From JBQLZO01 sp052168315 (lineage in GTDB: Bacteria > Planctomycetota > Phycisphaerae > Phycisphaerales > UBA1924), in assembly GCA_052168315.1 (NCBI GenBank), contig JBQLZO010000025.1, forward strand, positions 124,001-188,000: 64,000 nt of DNA. The letters run 5' to 3'. Below, one piece after another: positions 57,815-64,000 of this stretch. The notes beneath the pieces are model-generated. The model was given only the letters and a program-made list of their open reading frames with translations. It did no database searches and had not been told where the DNA came from. Within the stretch, counting starts at the first letter, position 1, and each line of letters starts with the position of its first letter. Both the position numbers and the translations under genes were made by a program.

Positions 57815-60766
57815 ATGCCCCGACTCCGTTCCAGCACGCCTCCCGCATGGCTCCTCGCCGCGATCGTCGCCGGCGCTGCGCTCGCATGCGCCTCCAACGC
57901 CCCCGCGCAGCAGCGCCCATCCGAACAGGCCGACGAAGCGCTCGAGAGCTACCTCGCGCAGCGCGACATGCTCACGCTCCGCATCAGGCTGCTCGAGTCG
58001 CAGCTCGAGCGCGCCGACACCGCCGATGTCCGCAACGACCTCGCCCGCAGGCTCGCCGAGGCCTACGCCGAGATGGTCCAACGCGCCGAGTCCACCGAGG
58101 AGCGCGCGCGCTGGACCGAGCAGTCCCGATCGCTCATCGATCAGGCCGCCGGACACGAGAGCGATGAGCTGCGTCTCTCGCTCGCCCAGGCCCGGTTCCG
58201 ATCGCTCGAAGCCGCCGTCCGCGCCTGGCGCCTCCGGATCGCGCCCCCGAAGGACATCGCCGGCACAGACACCCCCGACGCCGAAGAAGAAACCGATCCG
58301 CGCGCCTCGACCACGATCCAGCGCGTCGAGGGCGAACTCATCGAACTCACCGCCGAGATGGCCTCCGTCGCCGCACGCGCCGCCGATCGCTCGCGCATGC
58401 TCGAACGCCAGCGCAGCCGCGCCGGCGCGGGCGAGCTCATCTTCCTCGAAGAGGAGATCGCGGTCGCCAACCGCCGGCGATCGCTCGCCAGCTACCTCGC
58501 CGGATGGGCCGCCTACCACACCGCAGAGATCCAGGCCGAGCGGCAGACCGCGCCCGCGCCCAACGCGCCGCGACCGACCACCGGCGGCTCCGCAGCACAG
58601 AAGGCCGAGGACGCACAGGCCCACTTCGCGCCGCTCCTCGGCGAAGATGAGGGCGGCGTCCCCGGGATCGACCGGCTCTCCGATGTCCTGCTCGCCTACG
58701 AGCATGTCGCGCGCGCCGCCCTCGGATTCGCGCTCGCAGAGTCCATCCGCGGCATCTACGCCGGCGAACGCATCGACTCCGCCCTCGAATGGATCGACGC
58801 CATCGAACAATCGGGCTCGGTCGCCACCGACATCCTCGACCAGCTCCCCACCGCACGCGTAGTCATTCTCGCGCGGGCGCAGCGCTGGGACCAACTCCGC
58901 GACCTGCTGCTCGACGAGCGAACGACGCTCTCGCCCGCGCTGGCTCGGCTCGTGGCCATCATCGCTCTCGAGGCGGCCCCGACTTCGGGCACCCACCGAC
59001 CCACCATCGAGCAGATCGCCTCCATCGCCATCGCCGCGCTGATCGAAGGCGAGCAGCTCAACCAGGTGCTCGACCTCGCCGCCCACTACCGCCTCGCACG
59101 ACGCTCGGACACCGACAATTCGTTCATCCCCCTCTACGCTTCGGCCCTCCAGAACTTCCAGGCCATGCGCGAGCGCCTCGATGCGCTCCAGCACTCCGAC
59201 TCCGCACCCACCACCGACCGACAGACCGCCGACCTCGCGCTCAACACCGCCCAGGACATGCTCGATGCGCTGGCATCTCCCGATGCCGGAAAGCACGAGC
59301 CCATCCGGGCCCAGGCCAGCCTCCTGCTGGGCATCGCGCTCTACCACGCCACGCGCGCCGACCCGGTGCGCCTCGCCGCGTTCGCCGGCACCACGGACCC
59401 GCTCCTCAGCGCCGCGGAGGCCTTCGAAGATGCGGCCAGGCGGCTCCCCGACCGAGAGCAGGCCGCGTACGCGCAGTGGATGGCCATCCGTTCGCTCGAC
59501 GCCCGCCTCGCCCTGCACGACAACCAGCCCGCCGCCCGCGATGCGAACGATGGGCCCGGCGTGAGCCAGCGGCGGACCGCCGCCGCCGACGAGTTCATCG
59601 CCAGATTCCCGAACGACGATCGCGCCTCCGCCCTCCGCCTCCAGCGCGCCCAGCGGGCAGGCGCCTCTTCCGAACAGTCGCTTCTTGAGCTTCTGGCCGT
59701 GCCGCAGACCTCCTCCCTCTACGACCAGGCGCGCAGGCGCGCCGCCAATCTCGCGTTCGAACTCCACCGCGCCGCGCCACCGGAAGACAAGCCCTGGCAC
59801 GCGGCCCGGTTCCTCGAACTCGCCGAGCCCGTCCTCGCGTCGGACCTCCGCGCTGCCCGCGATGGCGACCGCGACGCCGCGAACACCGCCATCGCCCAGG
59901 CCCGCCGGATGCTCGAGGTCCTCCTCACGCCCGCGGCCTCCGGAGGCGTCGCGCCGGTCGCCCTCGATTCGCCGGAACGCGCGCAGCGCATCATCGACAC
60001 CCTCGCCGGAATCCTCGAAGATCCCGACATCGACTCCATCGACCGCGAGGCTCTCCGCGTCGAGATTCTCTCCAGGCAGGCCCAGCTCGCCCTCGCCTCG
60101 GGCGATGATGCAAAGGCCGCCGAGATCGCCGACGAACTCAGCGCGATGGGCGGCGAACCCCGCGCGCGCGGCGCCCGGCTGTTCTATCTCCACTTCCAGC
60201 GCACATGGAGCGCCCTCAGAAGCTCCCCCGATGCGTCCACGGATCAGCGCCTGGGTGCAGCGCAACGCCTCGTCGACCACGCCGAGGCGCTGGCCGAAAC
60301 ACTCCAGAGCGAGGGGGCGACGCTCGACAGCTCGGCCCTGGTCACCATCCTCTTCACCCGCGCCCAGGCCGCGCAGGACATCGGCCAGCTCGCCAGCGAC
60401 GAATCCGCGCTCCAGCTCGCCCGGCAGACGCTCGACACCCTCATCGGCGCGCACCCACGCGACCAGAAACTGCTCCGCGCCCGCGCCCAGCTCGCCACGA
60501 TCCAGGGCGACCTCGAACAGGCGCTCGATGACTACCGCACGCTCCTTCCTGGATTCGAGCCCGGCACCGATGAGTGGTTCGAAGTGCGGACCCTGCTGAT
60601 CGAAACGCTCGCAAGCACGGACCCGCCACGAGCGCGCGAGGTGATCAACCAGCACGCGGCCCTCTATCCCTCCTTCGGGCCCCCGCCCTGGGGTGCGCGC
60701 CTCCGCGCGCTCCACAATCAACTGAACCGCGATGTCAACCAGAGCGAGGAGGACCGCGCGCCATGA
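57815..60766 (+). CDS. Large secreted alpha-helical repeat (TPR-like) protein, 983 aa
   Basis: A signal peptide (about 1-31, with Cys-Ala-Ser-Asn-Ala-Pro-Ala at the end; cleavage after APA, or lipidation at Cys about 25 in GAALACAS) is followed by almost pure alpha-helix. Residues 35-220 form long amphipathic helices (EQADEALESYLAQRD, EEIAVANRRRSLASYLAG), and TPR/SEL1-like helix pairs recur through about 950, ending with LDDYRTLLPGFEPGTDEWF, a clear TPR-type unit. Such scaffolds bind several partners. The gene is 16 bp past ExbD2 and overlaps the next ATG (ATGA). ATG 57815 is chosen as it starts the signal peptide; ATG 57782 is possible. Confidence 0.82.
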   Translation: MPRLRSSTPPAWLLAAIVAGAALACASNAPAQQRPSEQADEALESYLAQRDMLTLRIRLLESQLERADTADVRNDLARRLAEAYAEMVQRAESTEERARWTEQSRSLIDQAAGHESDELRLSLAQARFRSLEAAVRAWRLRIAPPKDIAGTDTPDAEEETDPRASTTIQRVEGELIELTAEMASVAARAADRSRMLERQRSRAGAGELIFLEEEIAVANRRRSLASYLAGWAAYHTAEIQAERQTAPAPNAPRPTTGGSAAQKAEDAQAHFAPLLGEDEGGVPGIDRLSDVLLAYEHVARAALGFALAESIRGIYAGERIDSALEWIDAIEQSGSVATDILDQLPTARVVILARAQRWDQLRDLLLDERTTLSPALARLVAIIALEAAPTSGTHRPTIEQIASIAIAALIEGEQLNQVLDLAAHYRLARRSDTDNSFIPLYASALQNFQAMRERLDALQHSDSAPTTDRQTADLALNTAQDMLDALASPDAGKHEPIRAQASLLLGIALYHATRADPVRLAAFAGTTDPLLSAAEAFEDAARRLPDREQAAYAQWMAIRSLDARLALHDNQPAARDANDGPGVSQRRTAAADEFIARFPNDDRASALRLQRAQRAGASSEQSLLELLAVPQTSSLYDQARRRAANLAFELHRAAPPEDKPWHAARFLELAEPVLASDLRAARDGDRDAANTAIAQARRMLEVLLTPAASGGVAPVALDSPERAQRIIDTLAGILEDPDIDSIDREALRVEILSRQAQLALASGDDAKAAEIADELSAMGGEPRARGARLFYLHFQRTWSALRSSPDASTDQRLGAAQRLVDHAEALAETLQSEGATLDSSALVTILFTRAQAAQDIGQLASDESALQLARQTLDTLIGAHPRDQKLLRARAQLATIQGDLEQALDDYRTLLPGFEPGTDEWFEVRTLLIETLASTDPPRAREVINQHAALYPSFGPPPWGARLRALHNQLNRDVNQSEEDRAP

Positions 60767-63700
60767 CCCAGCGCAGCCCGCTCGCCATCTTCCTCCCGGG
60801 CGTCAAGCCCGGCGATGGTCCTTTCGCGCTGCTCGGCGTCGAGACCGATCGCTGCGATGCCGCCTCCATCGACGCCGCGCTCAGGCGGCGGCTGGCCGCC
60901 ATCGATGCGCACCCCCAGCGCAACACCCCGGAAGCCGACGAACTCCGCGCTGCGCTGCACTCCGCGGCCGCGCACCTCCACCACCCCGCCATCCGCGCCG
61001 CAGCGCAGCATCGCTTCAACGCTCCGGCACCCACGCGCGCCACCTCCGCGCCGCCGACCCAGGCCCCAGCAACGCCACACCTGCAGGCGCGCCCACCCGC
61101 TCCCGCGCCATCCACACCCGTCATGCCCCAGGGGCCGTTCCGCCTCCCGCCGGAGGAAGAGGCGTACCGCGACCTTGTCGTCCGCGTCCTCGTCCACGCG
61201 GGCGGATGGAACGAAACCGCCAAGCGGCGACTGGCCGCCATCACCGCGCAGCACAATCGCCCCATCCGCCATCTCCAGGCCGCCCTCAGGCTCATCGCCA
61301 TCAATGGCCCGGCCCGCCGCTACCGCCCGACCCTCCACTCGCCACATCCCGACCCGGCCACACCAGGCGCCACGCGCCACGCCAACACCAAGTCGCTCGA
61401 TCCCAGCCGAACCCCCGTCGCCGCAGCCCCCGCCCGACGCCACCAGAGAAGGATCCTTCTCGTCGCATCGATCCTGCTCACGCTCAACAGCATCATCCTG
61501 CTCCTCGTCTTCGCTGGCATCATCCGATCAAGGCTCTCCTTCCGCGACGCCGCATCGGCGCGAAACACGCCCGAGGCCATCGCCGCGCGCGGCGATGACC
61601 CTTCCACCATCTCCGGCGCCGAAGCACGCAGGCTCATCGATCGCGCTTCGCGAGAGCCGATCGATGACTCACCCATCGCCCACCTCAACGCCATCAGAAC
61701 CGCCGCGGCCGACCTTCCCGAGAACACCACGCGCTCCATGGCGACCTTCAACCGCCGCTACACCGCCGTCGCCGGCATGTGGCGGCAACTCTCCGAACCG
61801 GAGCGGCAGGCGCTGATCACTTCCATCTCCGACTTCGTCGCCGCCGCGGGGATCCTCGATCCCGCCGAGGCCATGCGCGCCATCGACACCGTCGCATCGC
61901 CCTCCGACCCGATCTCCCGGCTCAGCGCTACCCCGCGCGCCGAGCAGCTCCCGCCCGCGGCCTTCTCCATCGCGATGCTCTCGAGGCTCCAGCGCGACCG
62001 GGACCTCCCGCCCACCGTCCAGTCCGCCCTCGCCCGGAGGATCGAGCCCGTCGAGGCGCTCGCCGGGCTCATCCCCGGTGCCGAGCGCCGGGGCCCGTCC
62101 TTCGACGATGGCCTCGCGCTGGCGCTCCGCGCACTGGCCGCAAGGATCACCCCGAGGGATGGCGAAGACAACGCCGGAGAATTCATCCCGCTCTGGCGAG
62201 CATGGCTCGACATCACCAGGGACACCGCGCGGCAGAACCGATCCGGCGGTGCGCTGGTCGCCCTCGATACGCTCGAACTCATCCTGACCGACACCCAATC
62301 GCTCCAGGCCGAGCCCGCATCGCTCGAGATCGCCAAGCTCCTCACCGCCTCCATCGACTGGCTCGATCCGATGGCATCGCGCAGGCTGCTCCGATGGCTC
62401 GACACCGAACGCATCCCGCGTGCCCAGACCAACATCGTCCTCTCGTGGCTCGCGGCGACCATGCCCGATCGCATCGGGAGCGACCTCATCGTCGCTCCCA
62501 ACGCGCTGCCCGCGCAGCGCACGGAATCCCGCGACCGGCTCGCCATCGCGCTCGGCGTCACCGTTGCGCCCGCCACCGAATTCGACTCGCAGCTCATCGC
62601 CCGCGCCCAGCGGCTCATCGCCGAGGCCGAGAGCATCTCCGCCGGCGCCGACCACACCGAAGCGCTCACGCTCGCCGCCGCCCTCGCATCGCTCAATGAG
62701 GCCGCCGCGCACCGGTGGACCCAGCAGCGCGCCGCCGCCGAAGCGGCGCTCGCCCGAGCCGACACCCAGGCCATCCGCGAATCCCTCGCCTCGTCGCTCC
62801 CCCCGCCGGAACCGCACGATCTGGCCGCGCTCACGGCCCCCGCCACCGGCGACGATGCGCGATGGGCGCTCCGCGTGCTCCAGAGCGAGTCAGACCGCGA
62901 CACGCTCGCGGGGCTGCTCAACCAGCTCACCAACCTCCCGCGCGATCTCGGGCCCGCCGATGCGGGCGTGCTCGTCGAGGTCGGCATGACCAACACCTCC
63001 ACGCCCATCCGCGACGCCGCCCAGCGAGCCCTCGTGCGGTACGCGCAATCTCCAGCCCTCATCGAGGCCCTCCTGCAGCACTCCGCGCTCGGACGACGCG
63101 GGCTCGACAGGCTGCTCCTCGATGTCGTCAAGGCCCTCACCGGAGGGCAGCTCCCCCACTGGTCCGACCCGCGGTTCGCGATCGAGGCGCGCCGCGCGCT
63201 GCTCGAGAGCCAGATCAACATCATCACGCAGCGTCGCCTCCCCGCCGTCGAAGGCCTCGCCGCGACCATCGCGCGCGCCTACACCGAACTCGAACGCGCC
63301 ACGCGGATCAGCGCCGGGCTCCGAGCGGGCACCCGCCCCACCGGCACCGCCCCCAACCTTCCGAACCCGGGCGACTCGCTCCAACCCGCCAACGCCGCCG
63401 CCGCGCTCGCCGACACCATGCAGACCATCGCCAGCCTCTCGCCGGATCCCCCAAACCCCATCTCATCGCTGGGCGGGATCGCCACGCGGCGCCGCGCACG
63501 CCAGGCCTTGGCAAACGCCGCCATCCAGCACTTCCACGCGGAGCAGACCTCCGCGGCCGAGTATCTCGCCCACATCGTCCACGCCGAACAACCGGATCTC
63601 CGGCTCGATGTCCTTCAGATCCTCGACACCATGCGCGCCCGCCGCGATCAGGCGGATTCCATTACCACGCAGATCGTCGCCGCCGAGTCCGCCATGGCCG

Positions 63701-63876
63701 CGCTGTGGATCATGCGCCTCGGATACCACGATGCATCGACTCAACCCACCGCGCCGGGGCCGATGGGCCCGGACGCACCACAACCCGCACCCGAACCGGG
63801 CTCCGATACCCAAACCCCCACCGATCCGAACCAACCGATCTCCACCACGCCCACCACCCCGATGATGCGCCCATGA
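60763..63876 (+). CDS. Large membrane protein with degenerate J-like N terminus, 1037 aa
   Basis: The N terminus (about 17-85) has a J-domain-like outline: FALLGVETDRCD...SIDAALRRRLAAIDAHP...EADELRAALHSAA. The HPD tripeptide needed for Hsp70 stimulation is missing (HPQ), so it is a J-like docking domain at best. A Pro/Ala linker and a small helical block (about 130-185) precede one membrane helix (about 230-254). The C-terminal 780 residues are alpha-helical, possibly HEAT/ARM-like with R-A-RR patterns, and lie outside. The end is a Pro/Thr/Gln-rich tail. ATGA overlap with the previous gene, GGAGG 10 nt upstream. Confidence 0.8.
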   Translation: MTQRSPLAIFLPGVKPGDGPFALLGVETDRCDAASIDAALRRRLAAIDAHPQRNTPEADELRAALHSAAAHLHHPAIRAAAQHRFNAPAPTRATSAPPTQAPATPHLQARPPAPAPSTPVMPQGPFRLPPEEEAYRDLVVRVLVHAGGWNETAKRRLAAITAQHNRPIRHLQAALRLIAINGPARRYRPTLHSPHPDPATPGATRHANTKSLDPSRTPVAAAPARRHQRRILLVASILLTLNSIILLLVFAGIIRSRLSFRDAASARNTPEAIAARGDDPSTISGAEARRLIDRASREPIDDSPIAHLNAIRTAAADLPENTTRSMATFNRRYTAVAGMWRQLSEPERQALITSISDFVAAAGILDPAEAMRAIDTVASPSDPISRLSATPRAEQLPPAAFSIAMLSRLQRDRDLPPTVQSALARRIEPVEALAGLIPGAERRGPSFDDGLALALRALAARITPRDGEDNAGEFIPLWRAWLDITRDTARQNRSGGALVALDTLELILTDTQSLQAEPASLEIAKLLTASIDWLDPMASRRLLRWLDTERIPRAQTNIVLSWLAATMPDRIGSDLIVAPNALPAQRTESRDRLAIALGVTVAPATEFDSQLIARAQRLIAEAESISAGADHTEALTLAAALASLNEAAAHRWTQQRAAAEAALARADTQAIRESLASSLPPPEPHDLAALTAPATGDDARWALRVLQSESDRDTLAGLLNQLTNLPRDLGPADAGVLVEVGMTNTSTPIRDAAQRALVRYAQSPALIEALLQHSALGRRGLDRLLLDVVKALTGGQLPHWSDPRFAIEARRALLESQINIITQRRLPAVEGLAATIARAYTELERATRISAGLRAGTRPTGTAPNLPNPGDSLQPANAAAALADTMQTIASLSPDPPNPISSLGGIATRRRARQALANAAIQHFHAEQTSAAEYLAHIVHAEQPDLRLDVLQILDTMRARRDQADSITTQIVAAESAMAALWIMRLGYHDASTQPTAPGPMGPDAPQPAPEPGSDTQTPTDPNQPISTTPTTPMMRP

Positions 63877-64000
63877 CAACCATCGCACGCCCAGCCCGCC
63901 GCCTGTTCTCGTTCGCCGCTTTGCTGGCCGCCACCTTGGCGCTCTGCTCGCCCGTCACCCGCGCCGCGGAATCGTCGGCTCCGCGCGGCATCAACCAGCG
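63873..64000 (+). CDS. Secreted protein (first 42 codons; runs off the window)
   Basis: The frame opens with ATG overlapping the previous stop (ATGA). It encodes a signal peptide: RPARRLFSFAALLAATLAL and a probable cleavage after TRA (about residue 31). Only about ten mature residues are visible, so no family can be named. It extends the ExbB/ExbD operon past the window edge. Confidence 0.7.
   Translation, partial: MTTIARPARRLFSFAALLAATLALCSPVTRAAESSAPRGINQ

Noticed and set aside
57752..60721. Open frame of 989 codons on the minus strand
   Set aside because: Antisense to the TPR-like gene, with Gly/Glu/Arg/Val-rich sequence lacking any domain.
1..64000. CRISPR arrays, insertion sequences, phage genes, attachment sites, rRNA
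   Set aside because: No regularly spaced direct repeats, transposase or integrase motifs, or rRNA signatures were seen on either strand.

Overview
The window reads as chromosomal DNA of a high-GC planctomycete, most likely class Phycisphaerae. The evidence is a secreted protein ending in a PAPS-type PEP-CTERM variant tail, a Ser/Thr kinase with TPR repeats beside a planctomycete-type ECF sigma factor, a VWA protein with Cys-rich GACC repeats and dockerin-like ends, and frequent very large TPR or membrane proteins. Outer-membrane (kdsC-like, M48 lipoprotein) and peptidoglycan (ddl, ftsQ-like, amidase-like) functions are present. No transposon, prophage, CRISPR array or rRNA operon was seen. 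The organism is inferred from gene content only.

Layout. 1-6.4 kb (minus): uvrB (cut by the window edge), a small XRE regulator with a 4-TM partner behind a strong sigma-70-like promoter, an ABC exporter pair and gcvH. 6.7-14.3 kb (plus): a sugar-isomerase-like TIM barrel, tRNA-Pro(CGG) with promoter and terminator, a secreted beta-propeller protein, an overlapping nitroreductase/CapK-type adenylate ligase pair, and a secreted serine hydrolase. 14.4-20 kb (minus): a DUF1579-VOC fusion, a Cys-rich VWA/dockerin protein, a 1.1 kb gene-free stretch and a lipoprotein, followed by a plus-strand FlgM-like gene. 20.8-30.2 kb (minus): a signalling block of kinase-TPR, FHA, ECF sigma and a 1660-aa transmembrane pseudokinase.

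30.4-41.1 kb: rlmE, mgtE, a PEP-CTERM-type protein, prfB with a +1 frameshift site that uses UAA, tRNA-Tyr, two ketosynthases flanking a GxxExxY-family gene with an acidic tail, an M48 lipoprotein protease and an FHA protein. 41.4-48.1 kb (minus): MoxR ATPase, a two-lobed retropepsin-like lipoprotein, a KdsC-like phosphatase, a soluble kinase, a membrane-anchored amidase-like protein and two lipoproteins. 48.2-53.4 kb: ddl-ftsQ-like-membrane protein (plus), greA (plus), pyrH-frr (minus).

53.7-64 kb (plus): a tightly packed operon of eight genes that runs off the window. It encodes a membrane VWA protein, a secreted protein, an ExbB/TolQ-type channel, two ExbD/TolR-type proteins, a 983-aa secreted helical-repeat protein, a 1037-aa membrane protein with a degenerate J-like N terminus, and a further secreted protein. 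Four junctions overlap or nearly overlap. This is the best candidate for an undescribed system: a proton-motive-force motor tied to large periplasmic partners. The ECF/FHA/kinase/pseudokinase block is the second.
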